In this document: one piece after another, positions 53,443 to 63,665 of the stretch
How the letters are laid out: every line of letters begins with the position of its first letter
How positions within the stretch are numbered: position 1 is the stretch's first letter
NCBI RefSeq assembly: GCF_000015045.1
Contig: NC_008609.1
Location: 3,771,501-3,835,500 of the forward strand
DNA length: 64,000 bases
Direction: 5' to 3'
Source of the DNA: Pelobacter propionicus DSM 2379
GTDB lineage: Bacteria; Desulfobacterota; Desulfuromonadia; Geobacterales; Pseudopelobacteraceae
Notes under the pieces: model-generated
The model's input: the letters and a program-made list of their open reading frames with translations, nothing else
What the model was told of the DNA's origin: nothing
The model's database searches: none
Position numbers and translations under genes: made by a program

Positions 53443-54312
53443 ATGACACAAGCATGCGACATGAAGAGAAAAATCCAGGGGCACCCCTGCTTTGGCGGAA
53501 ACCATCACAAAAACGGTCGGATGCACCTGGCAGTGGCGCCGGGCTGCAACATCAAGTGCGGCTACTGTACCCGCAGGCACGACTGCGCCAATGAATCCAG
53601 GCCCGGCGTCACCAGCCGCCTGCTCACGCCGTCGGAGGCGCTGGTGAAGGTGCGCGAGGTCATGGCCAGCCCGGTGGTGGGGCCAATCATCAAGGTTATC
53701 GGCATTGCCGGACCGGGCGACCCCCTGGCCAACGAGGAAACCTTCGAGACCTTCGAACTGGTCAAGAGGGAGTTTCCCCACCTGATGCTCTGCATGAGCA
53801 CCAACGGCCTGCTGCTGCCCGAGTCCATCGACCGCCTCCATGAATTGGGTCTGCACAGCCTGACCGTTACCATCAACGCCATCGATGCCGGGGTGGGCGC
53901 ATGGATCTATCGTCATGTCATCTACCACGGCAGAAGCTACAGCGGTGTTGAAGGGGCGGCCATCCTGATCGCCAACCAGTTTGAAGGACTCAAGAGGGCA
54001 GCTCGACTGGGCATGACCATCAAGGTCAACACGGTTCTCATCCCGGGGATCAACGAGGATCAGATCCCGCTGATCGCCGCCAGGGTCAAGGAGTTGGGAG
54101 CCTTCGTGATGAACATCATGCCCCTGATTCCCCAGGCCGACCTGGCCCATATCCAGCGTCCCTCAGAGGAGCATCTGGCCCAGGTGCGCAAGGCAAACGA
54201 AGGAATCATCGGACAGTTCAGCCACTGCAAGCAGTGCCGCGCCGACGCCATCGGCCTGATCGGCAGTGATATGACGATCGGACAACCGGCATGCATGGCA
54301 CCGCCAGCGTAG
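53443..54312 (+). CDS. nifB: Nitrogenase cofactor biosynthesis protein NifB (radical SAM)
   Basis: A 289-residue radical SAM enzyme that fuses two 4Fe-4S clusters and inserts carbide to make the NifB cofactor, precursor of FeMo-co. The SAM cluster motif CNIKCGYC (Cys-x3-Cys-x2-Cys) is near residue 36, GIAGPGDPLAN follows, and the C-terminal HCKQCRADAIGLIG motif is intact. It lacks the NifX-like C-terminal domain present in many proteobacterial NifB proteins. GAAAGGAG precedes the ATG, directly after the leader terminator, so expression needs read-through. A GNAT gene follows 13 bases later. Confidence 0.95.
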   Translation: MTQACDMKRKIQGHPCFGGNHHKNGRMHLAVAPGCNIKCGYCTRRHDCANESRPGVTSRLLTPSEALVKVREVMASPVVGPIIKVIGIAGPGDPLANEETFETFELVKREFPHLMLCMSTNGLLLPESIDRLHELGLHSLTVTINAIDAGVGAWIYRHVIYHGRSYSGVEGAAILIANQFEGLKRAARLGMTIKVNTVLIPGINEDQIPLIAARVKELGAFVMNIMPLIPQADLAHIQRPSEEHLAQVRKANEGIIGQFSHCKQCRADAIGLIGSDMTIGQPACMAPPA

Positions 54313-54325
54313 GGGCCTCCCTTTC

Positions 54326-55156
54326 ATGGATGTTTTCAGGGGCATGATAATCGGATCGTTTCAGCGGCATGAAATAGCGCAATTCCTGGCTCTGGCCGCT
54401 GCCGAGCAGTGGGTGACCGGGCAGGGAGAACTGGACTTTCTGTTGTCCAGCTTTCCCGCAGGGTGCTTCTGCGTTAGGGACGAAACCGGCAATGGAGCCG
54501 GTTTCGTGACCTCCCTGAAGCATGACCGCAGCGGGTGGATCGGAAACCTGATCGTCAGACCGGACCTCCGTGGAAAGGGAATCGGCGAGGAACTGCTTCT
54601 GCGGGGCGTGGAGGCTCTTCAAGCCGCGGGTGCGGAAACCATCTGGCTGACCGCTTCCGAAATGGGCAGGCCGCTGTACGAAAAGCATGGTTTTGCGACA
54701 ATAGACCGGATCATTCGATGGACAGGTGAGGCGCATGGACTCCCCGATGCCGTTGAAAAACGCGGCACAGCCTCTTTCGACCGTTCCCTTGACGCTCTCT
54801 GCTGGGGTGACCGCCGGGATCGTCTTCTGGAGTGGGTAACGGGACGTGGCCTGGCGATAGCGGAACCGGGAGCATCCGCCATCCTGCAATCTACCGGCGC
54901 AGCCATCCAGCTCGGCCCCTGGGCCGCCGCGGACTGCAATCGCGCCGGGCGACTGTTTGCGTTGGCTCTGACGCTTGCGTCAGCCGGGACGAAAATAATC
55001 TGCGACACGCCGCTTTCCAACGGAACGTGCCAGGAACTCTTGCAAAAAAGGGGATTTAGCAGACGGGGAGAAACACGACTCATGTGCCGCGGCGCGGAAC
55101 CGGCCTACCGGCCGGAATATCTGTATGCATTGGCAACCCTGGGGAGCAGCGGCTGA
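54326..55156 (+). CDS. GNAT-family acetyltransferase, two-domain type
   Basis: A 276-residue protein with one clear GNAT domain (about 10-140), having LIVRPDLRGKGIGEELLLRG as acetyl-CoA loop and GRPLYEKHGF. A second part (about 150-270) resembles the C-terminal Acetyltransf_18-like half of two-domain GNAT proteins. The substrate is unknown. It starts 13 bases after nifB and lies before a strong hairpin, so it should be cotranscribed with nifB and share its leader control. A second in-frame ATG at 54344 is possible. Confidence 0.82.
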   Translation: MDVFRGMIIGSFQRHEIAQFLALAAAEQWVTGQGELDFLLSSFPAGCFCVRDETGNGAGFVTSLKHDRSGWIGNLIVRPDLRGKGIGEELLLRGVEALQAAGAETIWLTASEMGRPLYEKHGFATIDRIIRWTGEAHGLPDAVEKRGTASFDRSLDALCWGDRRDRLLEWVTGRGLAIAEPGASAILQSTGAAIQLGPWAAADCNRAGRLFALALTLASAGTKIICDTPLSNGTCQELLQKRGFSRRGETRLMCRGAEPAYRPEYLYALATLGSSG

Positions 55157-55212
55157 AGCAAGCCCTCCCTTCAGACGTCATGAATTGATCCGCTCCCCAG
55201 GGACCGGGGACG

Positions 55213-55252
55213 CCGCCTCTCTCCGGGCAAACCAGTTGCCGGAGAGAGGCGG
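55213..55252. terminator. Hairpin between convergent GNAT and chemoreceptor genes
   Basis: CCGCCTCTCTCCGG and CCGGAGAGAGGCGG form a perfect 14-bp stem with a 12-base loop. There is no T tract on either strand, so it may block RNA decay or work with Rho. Confidence 0.6.
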
Positions 55253-55262
55253 GCTCCTCAAC

Positions 55263-56534
55263 TCATGCGACCTTGAACCAGGCCGCCGTCCGTTCCAGAT
55301 CGCCGGACAGCTTTGACAGCAGCCGCGCCGATTCCTCGATCTGCTCAGCCGACTCTTCGGTGGATTTGGTTCCGTTGGCGATCTTTTCCACATTCATGGA
55401 CACTTCCGACGTGACCGCCGACTGCTGTTCGGTTGCCGTGGCAATCCTGCTGACCATGTCCATGCTGTTGTTGGATGCGGTTACGATGTACTCCAGAGCC
55501 TGACTTGCCTCTCCCGCCTTTACCAATCCGCCGTCAGCCTCTTTTCTGCTGGTCGACATACTTGTTACTGCATATTCCGTGTCCACCTGTATGGCTTTGA
55601 TCATCCTGCCGATTTCCTGGGTCGCCTTGGCAGTTCGCTCCGCCAGGGCCCGAACCTCGTCCGCCACCACCGCGAAACCGCGGCCATGTTCGCCGGCCCG
55701 GGCCGCCTCAATGGCGGCGTTCAAGGCCAACAGATTGGTCTGATCGGCCACATCCTCGATGGTGGCAACGATATTGCCGATCTGTGCACTGGACTCGCCC
55801 AGTTTTTCAATGGTTTCCGAAGAATCCTGGACGGATTTGACGATTTTGTTCATCTCGGCCACAACTCCGGCAACCGCCTCCATGCCGTTGTTGGCAGCCG
55901 TATTGGTTTCCCTGGCGGCATTGGCGGCCTGTTCGGCGCTTCCGGCTATGTCCTGAAGCGTTTGGGACATCTCCAGTGACGCGTTGGCAACCTGATCCGT
56001 CTGGGCAGCCTGGGCGTGGGCGTTGTGGTTCATCTCCTGGGTGGTAGCAAGCAGTTCCCGCGAGTTGTCCGCCAACGTATGGGTCAGATTGTTGATGTCT
56101 CCTGAAACGGCGCGCAGTTTGTCGATGATCGTTTTCATGGCACAGAACAGCTTGCCGATCTCTTCGTTGCTCTTCACGTTGATGTTCTGGGTCAAATCCC
56201 CTTGGGCGATTTTCTCCAGCGCAATCAGTGCATACCAGAGCGACTTGCAGACAACGGTCCTGACGGTGAAATGGGCCAGCCAGGAGCAGAGCACGATGCC
56301 TGCCAGCAGTATGCCGATGGACAGGTTGCGGAACAGCTCAAACATCCGGGTGCCTTCGGCGATCCGCTCCGGTGCGATCTGGTGCTGGCGCGCGAGCTCC
56401 TGCAGGAAATTTTCGCTGCACCACAGCTGGTACAGAGACAGGGCTCCCAGGCTGACGGCGCACAGCATGACAATGGAGATCGTAATGAACATTTTTGTTG
56501 CCAGACTCTGGCCGTAAAACCATGACTTCAGCAT
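55263..56534 (-). CDS. Methyl-accepting chemotaxis protein
   Basis: A 423-residue inner-membrane chemoreceptor. TM1 is at about 15-38 and TM2 at 70-91, with only about 32 periplasmic residues between, so there is no ordinary ligand-binding domain. A HAMP domain (about 92-145) follows. The signalling domain carries the highly conserved hairpin tip [19 protein letters not shown] and [26 protein letters not shown] at 56534 has AAAGGAGAG at good spacing, and the longer open frame upstream lacks one. It may sense a membrane-related signal or act through a partner. It lies between nifB and nifV but on the opposite strand. Confidence 0.93.
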   Translation of the reverse strand: MLKSWFYGQSLATKMFITISIVMLCAVSLGALSLYQLWCSENFLQELARQHQIAPERIAEGTRMFELFRNLSIGILLAGIVLCSWLAHFTVRTVVCKSLWYALIALEKIAQGDLTQNINVKSNEEIGKLFCAMKTIIDKLRAVSGDINNLTHTLADNSRELLATTQEMNHNAHAQAAQTDQVANASLEMSQTLQDIAGSAEQAANAARETNTAANNGMEAVAGVVAEMNKIVKSVQDSSETIEKLGESSAQIGNIVATIEDVADQTNLLALNAAIEAARAGEHGRGFAVVADEVRALAERTAKATQEIGRMIKAIQVDTEYAVTSMSTSRKEADGGLVKAGEASQALEYIVTASNNSMDMVSRIATATEQQSAVTSEVSMNVEKIANGTKSTEESAEQIEESARLLSKLSGDLERTAAWFKVA

Positions 56535-56701
56535 AGTCAATCTCTCCTTTTGATGGCGAAGTGCCGTAATATCATTGGCGTAGTGATAAAACCTTTTTGC
56601 CGCACATTCAAGCGGTAAGCGCACCTCGACAAAAAAAGTTGAACGTCCTGTCAGATCTCGGCGACGTCCTCCGGTCAAAAACGGTAGAAAACGGGGCATT
56701 A

Positions 56702-56726
56702 CACCGGTTCACGACTGCAACCGGTG
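56702..56726. promoter_or_regulatory. Interrupted palindrome between the chemoreceptor and nifV
   Basis: CACCGGTT and AACCGGTG are perfect 8-bp arms around nine bases. The site is about 135-155 bp upstream of the nifV -24 element, a normal enhancer distance, and about 170 bp upstream of the chemoreceptor start. It could serve either gene. Confidence 0.4.
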
Positions 56727-56856
56727 ACATGGAAACGCCACGTTTTTAATTTTCCGGATGCCGGCCACTTGACAGCCCATGATTCGAAGACACAACGCAT
56801 TCGCGCCGCCGCACGGTCATTCCCCTCCCCTGCGGCGGCGCAGCGGTTGCGTCAGA

Positions 56857-56874
56857 GTGGTACGCCCCGTGCAT
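56857..56874 (+). promoter_or_regulatory. Sigma-54 promoter of nifV
   Basis: GTGGTACGCCCCGTGCAT has GG at 56859-56860 and GC at 56871-56872, exact N10, differing from TGGCACG-N4-TTGCA at two positions. Expected start near 56884, only about 12 bases before the leader hairpin. GACACAAC lies at 56789-56796. Confidence 0.65.
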
Positions 56875-56895
56875 GGCATGGGCAGGTTTTGCATC

Positions 56896-56935
56896 CGGCA
56901 ACGGCGCCGCCATTCCATGTATGGAGGCGCTTTGC
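56896..56935 (+). promoter_or_regulatory. nifV leader: ANTAR-type hairpin overlapping a terminator
   Basis: CGGC-AACGGC-GCCG (56896-56909) has the A1/G4 six-base loop. Its 3' side overlaps the 5' arm (56904-56908) of a second hairpin, GCGCC...GGCGC (56904-56930), with inner TCCAT/ATGGA pairing, followed by TTTGC. The nifV ribosome binding site lies just after it. The terminator is weaker than those of nifB and nifH. Confidence 0.65.
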
Positions 56936-56953
56936 TTTATTCAGGGGGAGCCC

Positions 56954-59229
<2,276 letters not shown>

Positions 59230-59249
59230 GCAATTGTCGGAAAGAACAT

Positions 59250-59290
59250 GGGGCGCGGATACTGGGAACGACACGACAACTCCGCGCCCC
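59250..59290 (+). repeat. Stable hairpin between nifH and nifD
   Basis: GGGGCGCGGA and TCCGCGCCCC form a perfect 10-bp GC-rich stem with a 21-base loop and no T tract. It begins 21 bases after nifH and probably stabilises the nifH message. A second small stem, ATTGGT-TACAC-ACCAAT (59347-59363), lies just before the nifD ribosome binding site. Confidence 0.75.
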
Positions 59291-59378
59291 TCGTCTATCA
59301 ACGCGAGCGACCTGCGCGCACCACTGGAAATAAGCACAAAAAACTAATTGGTTACACACCAATCACAAGGAGTACCCA

Positions 59379-60824
59379 ATGTCATCGACAGCGAGAAAGA
59401 TAGAAGGGATCACCAAGGAATCCACCCAGGAGATGATCGACAAGGCCCTGGAAGCCTATCCCGAGAAGGGGAGAAAGAAACGTGCCCCCCATCTGGCGCC
59501 CAACGACCCGGGTGCAAGCTCGGCCTGCGTCAAGTCCAACCGCAAGACCGTGCCGGGCGTGATGAGCGCCCGCGGCTGCGCCTATGCCGGCGCCAAGGGT
59601 GTGGTCTGGGGCCCGATCCGCGACATGGTGCATGTCTCCCACGGTCCGGTGGGATGCGGCTGGTACTCCTGGGGTACCCGGCGCAACATGATGACCGGCA
59701 TCACCGGCGTCAGTAACTTCGCCATGCAGTTCACCTCCGACTTCCAGGAGAAGGACATCGTCTACGGTGGCGACAAGAAACTGATGCAGCTCCTGAGCGA
59801 GACCAAGGAACTCTTTCCCCTGGCCAAGGGGATCTCGGTCCTGTCCGAATGCCCGGTGGGCCTGATCGGCGATGATATCAACAACGTTGCCCGCCAGGCG
59901 GTCAAGGAGCTGGATCTTCCCGTCATCCCCTGCAACTGCGAGGGATTCCGCGGCGTCTCCCAGTCCCTGGGGCACCACATCTCCAACGACACCATCCGCG
60001 ACCACATCATCGGTACCCGCGAATTCGCCGAGCCCGAGACCCCCTATGACATCGCCCTGATCGGGGAATACAACATCGGCGGCGATGCCTGGTCGGTCAA
60101 GCCGATGCTGGAGGAGATCGGGCTCAACGTCAAGGCTGTCTGGACCGGCGACGGTCAGCTGGAGCACATCGCCGCCACCCACAAGGTCAAGCTGAACCTG
60201 ATCCACTGCTACCGCTCCATGAACTACATGTGCAAGGTTATGGAGGAAAAGTACGGTATCCCCTGGCTGGAGATCAACTTCTTCGGCCCCAGCAAGATCA
60301 GGGAGAGTCTGCGCAAGATCGCCGCACTGTTCGACGACACCATCAAGGAGAACGTGGAGAAGGTCATTGCCAAATACGACCCCATGATGCAGGCCGTAAT
60401 CGACGAATACCGCCCCCGCCTGGATGGTAAGAAGGTCATGCTCTACGTGGGCGGCCTGCGCCCCCGCCACACAGTCAGCGCCTATGAGGAATTGGGCATG
60501 GACGTGGTCGGTTCAGGCTACGAATTCGCCCACGGCGACGACTACGAGCGCACCAGCGCCGAGATGCCCGAGGCAACGGTGATCTACGACGACGTGTCCG
60601 AGTACGAACTGGAGGAGTTCGTCCACAAGCTCCGTCCAGATCTGGTGGGAAGCGGTATCAAGGAAAAATACCTGTTGCAGAAGATGGGGATACCGTTCCG
60701 CCAGATGCACAGCTGGGACTACTCCGGCCCCTATGAGGGGTATAAAGGCTTTGAAGTTTTCGCGCGGGACATCGATATGGCGGTGAACAGCCCGACATGG
60801 AAATTCGTCAAGAGCCCGTTTTAA
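59379..60824 (+). CDS. nifD: Nitrogenase molybdenum-iron protein alpha chain NifD
   Basis: A 481-residue subunit that carries the FeMo cofactor and shares the P cluster with NifK. P-cluster ligands appear as Cys67 ([12 protein letters not shown]), Cys93 ([13 protein letters not shown]) and Cys158 ([12 protein letters not shown]). The FeMo-co cysteine is in [11 protein letters not shown], and the FeMo-co histidine is in [12 protein letters not shown]. The length is close to the Azotobacter protein. The molybdenum type is supported by nifB, nifV and sequence motifs. CAAGGAG precedes the ATG. Confidence 0.98.
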   Translation: MSSTARKIEGITKESTQEMIDKALEAYPEKGRKKRAPHLAPNDPGASSACVKSNRKTVPGVMSARGCAYAGAKGVVWGPIRDMVHVSHGPVGCGWYSWGTRRNMMTGITGVSNFAMQFTSDFQEKDIVYGGDKKLMQLLSETKELFPLAKGISVLSECPVGLIGDDINNVARQAVKELDLPVIPCNCEGFRGVSQSLGHHISNDTIRDHIIGTREFAEPETPYDIALIGEYNIGGDAWSVKPMLEEIGLNVKAVWTGDGQLEHIAATHKVKLNLIHCYRSMNYMCKVMEEKYGIPWLEINFFGPSKIRESLRKIAALFDDTIKENVEKVIAKYDPMMQAVIDEYRPRLDGKKVMLYVGGLRPRHTVSAYEELGMDVVGSGYEFAHGDDYERTSAEMPEATVIYDDVSEYELEEFVHKLRPDLVGSGIKEKYLLQKMGIPFRQMHSWDYSGPYEGYKGFEVFARDIDMAVNSPTWKFVKSPF

Positions 60825-60825
60825 A

Positions 60826-60907
60826 ACCGGTGAGGAGTGACGTGTGAGGCGTCATGGGGAACTCCCTGTTTTTACCGCCTCACGCCTCGCCCATCACCCC
60901 TCACCTT
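60826..60907. repeat. Imperfect inverted repeat with TCACGCC-like heptamers between nifD and nifK
   Basis: GGTGAGGAGTGACG and GTGTGAGGCG on the left face CGCCTCACGCCTCG and CATCACCCCTCACC on the right. The array is made of short CTCACSC-type units and could fold into a long hairpin. It resembles dispersed intergenic heptamer repeats found in many Geobacter genomes, which is recollection and was not checked. Confidence 0.5.
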
Positions 60908-60960
60908 TCACATTTCCGACCGTGGAACGGATTGGTTCCCGGCGTACAAAGGAGAAAACC

Positions 60961-62424
60961 ATGAGCGCAGATGCCGCCGTCAAATATGTTACCGAAATAA
61001 CCCCAGAGGATGAATCGCGGGTCGCGGAATGGATCAACACCGAGGAGTACAAGGAGAAGAACTTCGCCCGCCAGGCCCTGGTGATCAACCCGGCCCACAC
61101 CTGCCAGCCCCTGGGTGCCGAACTGGTGGCCCATTCCTTCGAGGGAACCCTGCCGTTCGTCCATGGATCACAGGGGTGCGCATCCTACTACCGCAGCACC
61201 CTGAACCGGCATTTCCGCGAACCAGCTCCCGCAGTGTCCGATGCCATGACCGAGGACGGCGCGGTGTTCGGCGGCCAGAACAACCTGCATGAGGCGCTGG
61301 AAAACGCCTATGCGCTGTACAAGCCGAAGATGATCGGGATCTTCACCTCCTGCATGCCGGAGGTCATCGGCGACGACCTGACCGCCTTCATCAAAAATGC
61401 CCGTCAGAAGGGGTTCATTCCCCAGGACTTCCCCGTAGCCTACGCCAACACGCCCAGTTTCAACGGCTCCCATATCCACGGCTACGACTCCATGCTGCTC
61501 TCCATGCTCCAGACCTTGACCGAGGGAAAACGGATGGAGGGGCGCTGCACCGGCAAGCTCAACCTGATCCCTGGCTGTGACTTCAACACCGGCAACTACC
61601 GTGAATACAAGCGCATCCTGAAGGAGTTCGGCATCCCCGCTACCGTGCTTGCCGACATCTCCGATGTGTTCGACTCCCCCCTTGACGGCACCTACCGTCT
61701 CTACCCGGGCGGCACCAAGCTGGAGGACGCGGCCGACTCCATCAACGGCAAGGTAACCATGACCCTGGGCAAATTCGCCACGACCAGGACCTTTAGCTGG
61801 ATCAAGGACAACTACGCCGGAGAGCACCTGTCCTTGCCGACCCCCTTCGGCATCGAGAAGAGCGACGCCTTCATGATGAAGCTGGCCGAACTGTTCGGTA
61901 AACCGGTGCCCGAGTCGCTGAAGGCCGAGCGGGGCAGGGCGGTGGACGCCATGACCGATGCCCACCAGTACATTCACAACAAGAAGTTCGCCGTCTACGG
62001 CGACCCCGACTACCTGCTGGGCTATGTCTCCTTCCTGCTAGAAATGGGTGCACAGCCGTACCACATCCTCTGCAGCAAGGGGAGCAAAAAACTGGAAAAG
62101 GATATCCAGGCCCTGCTGGACAGCTCGCTCTATGGCAAAGACGCAAAGATCTACATGAACAAGGACCTGTGGCACCTGCGCAGCCTGGTCATGACCGATC
62201 CTGTGGACGCCATCATCGGCGATACCCACGGCAAGTTCATCAGCCGCGACGCCAAGATCCCGCTGTTCCGCTTCGGTTTCCCGATCTTCGACCGGGTCAA
62301 CCTGCACCGCTCTCCGCTGATCGGTTACCAGGGGGTGATCAACATGGTCACCACCATCTGCAACAAGTTCATCGACATCACCGATGACACCTGCGATGAC
62401 CGGCATTTCGAGATGATGAGGTAG
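60961..62424 (+). CDS. nifK: Nitrogenase molybdenum-iron protein beta chain NifK
   Basis: A 487-residue partner of NifD that supplies the other half of the P cluster. Ligand regions are NPAHTCQPLGAE, HGSQGCASYYRSTL and TSCMPEVIGDDL. The C-terminal part (DTHGKFISRDAKIPLFRFGFP) is also typical. The frame is open upstream, but MSADAAVKYV follows AAAGGAG and the family alignment begins near here. A terminator follows, and nifEN and nifX are not in the window. Confidence 0.98.
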   Translation: MSADAAVKYVTEITPEDESRVAEWINTEEYKEKNFARQALVINPAHTCQPLGAELVAHSFEGTLPFVHGSQGCASYYRSTLNRHFREPAPAVSDAMTEDGAVFGGQNNLHEALENAYALYKPKMIGIFTSCMPEVIGDDLTAFIKNARQKGFIPQDFPVAYANTPSFNGSHIHGYDSMLLSMLQTLTEGKRMEGRCTGKLNLIPGCDFNTGNYREYKRILKEFGIPATVLADISDVFDSPLDGTYRLYPGGTKLEDAADSINGKVTMTLGKFATTRTFSWIKDNYAGEHLSLPTPFGIEKSDAFMMKLAELFGKPVPESLKAERGRAVDAMTDAHQYIHNKKFAVYGDPDYLLGYVSFLLEMGAQPYHILCSKGSKKLEKDIQALLDSSLYGKDAKIYMNKDLWHLRSLVMTDPVDAIIGDTHGKFISRDAKIPLFRFGFPIFDRVNLHRSPLIGYQGVINMVTTICNKFIDITDDTCDDRHFEMMR

Positions 62425-62453
62425 ATGGAGCAAGGGGATACACGAAAATGACA

Positions 62454-62487
62454 AGGGGCGCTCCATCCGGGGCGCCCCTCTCTGTTC
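62454..62487 (+). terminator. Terminator after nifK
   Basis: AGGGGCGC and GCGCCCCT form an 8-bp stem with a 10-base loop, followed by CTCTGTTCTCGTTT. The T tract is interrupted, so strength is moderate. Confidence 0.65.
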
Positions 62488-62512
62488 TCGTTTCCTATAC
62501 GGCTTGAATTCC

Positions 62513-62542
62513 GCGGCTGGAGCCGCACTCGCTTCGCTGCGG
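62513..62542. repeat. Adjacent inverted repeats between nifK and the small minus-strand gene
   Basis: GCGGCTGGAGCCGC (62513-62526) is a near-continuous palindrome, and CCGCA...TGCGG (62523-62542) overlaps it. They could end transcription of the small gene on the minus strand; there is no clear T tract. Confidence 0.4.
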
Positions 62543-62550
62543 GTCATGCA

Positions 62551-62784
62551 TCAGCAGGGAACGTGAAATTTTCTCCGGCTGCAGAGCCGGGCGTCGTCAG
62601 GTCCCGCAACGTACATCCTTCCCCAGTGCCTGGCAGTCGTCTGGCCACGCTTCTTCTGCCGCCCGGCACGCTTGCGCGCCATGCAGCAGTGAAGAGCGGT
62701 CCAGACTCCCTGCCGGCAGTCCATCCACGAGACATACCCACCATACACGACGACAAGCAGTCCCATCAGCACGATCGGTTCCAC
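62551..62784 (-). CDS. Small membrane-anchored protein of unknown function
   Basis: A 77-residue frame starting at GTG 62784, with a perfect AGGAGG site six bases upstream. Residues 3-18 are hydrophobic (VLMGLLVVVYGGYVS), followed by a strongly basic, cysteine-containing segment with ARKRAGRQKKRGQ and GRMYVAGPDDARLCSRRKF. A short membrane anchor plus a basic cytoplasmic tail is the simplest reading. Other frames over the same bases lack a comparable ribosome binding site. It lies between nifK (convergent) and the motAB genes, 59 bp after motB on the same strand, so it may be the end of the mot unit. I do not recognise the family. Confidence 0.55.
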   Translation of the reverse strand: MEPIVLMGLLVVVYGGYVSWMDCRQGVWTALHCCMARKRAGRQKKRGQTTARHWGRMYVAGPDDARLCSRRKFHVPC

Positions 62785-62843
62785 GGTCTCCCTCCTGTTC
62801 CTCTTTTTGGACAGGATAGCACAGGGGTATGACAGAATACGTC

Positions 62844-63659
62844 CTACTCTGGTTTTGGTTGGTTGGAACTATTTTCCGGTTCGCCCCGTTCCCCTTCGTT
62901 GGAGAGCATGACCAGGTCCACGCGACGGTTCTTGGCGCGTCCCTCAGGCGTGGCGTTGTCGGCCATGGGGCGGAACTCGGCATAGCCGGCTACCGATATC
63001 TTGTCCGGATCAACGCCAAAGTTCCTGATCAGATACTTGAGGCCGTTCACGGCACGGGCAGTGGAGAGTTCCCAGTTGGAGGGGAACTGGGATGTGTTGA
63101 TGGGGACGTTGTCGGTATGCCCTTCCAGGCGCAACGGGTTGCTGTACTGGGTCATTACCTCGGCTATGGTGTTGATCAGCTCATAGGCAGTGGGCTTGAT
63201 CTGGGCCTGCCCGGAATCGAAGAAACCGGCTTCCTTCAGGCTGACAATCAGGCCGCGGCGGGTGATGGTCAGGTTGACCTTGCTCTGGGCGCCCTGCTTG
63301 ACCAGATAGGCTTCGATGGATGATTTGATCTGGCGGAAATCCTTCTCCGTGGCGCGGGTCTTGACCATGCCGCGCGCGCCACGACTCCCCGGCATGACCG
63401 AGACTTCCGGCTTGATGCTGGGGGTGATGCTCATCTGGCTGGAGGGGAGGATGTTCATCTTGGGCGATGGCGCCCCAGCCTGGACCATTCCGAATGACTG
63501 CTGGATGGACTGCATGACCTCTTCGGTTTTCTTCTTGTCGCTCTGGGACATGGCGTAGAGGGTGACGAACACCGCGAAGAGGAGCGTGATGAAGTCGGCG
63601 TAGGAGACCAGCCAGCGTTCGTGGTTGACGTGTTTTTCCGGTTCTTTCTTCCGTGCCAT
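62844..63659 (-). CDS. motB: Flagellar stator protein MotB
   Basis: A 271-residue inner-membrane protein that anchors the stator to peptidoglycan and forms the proton channel with MotA. The single membrane helix begins WLVSYADFITLLFAVFVTLY, with Asp22 as the expected proton-binding residue. An OmpA-like peptidoglycan-binding domain spans about 130-250, with LRLEGHTDNVP and NWELSTARAVNGLKYLI. It is downstream of motA on the same strand with a six-base gap. It complements the flagellar locus, which has no stator genes. Confidence 0.95.
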   Translation of the reverse strand: MARKKEPEKHVNHERWLVSYADFITLLFAVFVTLYAMSQSDKKKTEEVMQSIQQSFGMVQAGAPSPKMNILPSSQMSITPSIKPEVSVMPGSRGARGMVKTRATEKDFRQIKSSIEAYLVKQGAQSKVNLTITRRGLIVSLKEAGFFDSGQAQIKPTAYELINTIAEVMTQYSNPLRLEGHTDNVPINTSQFPSNWELSTARAVNGLKYLIRNFGVDPDKISVAGYAEFRPMADNATPEGRAKNRRVDLVMLSNEGERGEPENSSNQPKPE

Positions 63660-63665
63660 GGCGGA

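Noticed and set aside
56883-56896. ATGGGCAGGTTTTGCA as nifV sigma-54 promoter
   Set aside because: The spacing between GG and GC is nine bases, not ten; the element at 56857-56874 has correct spacing and a better match.
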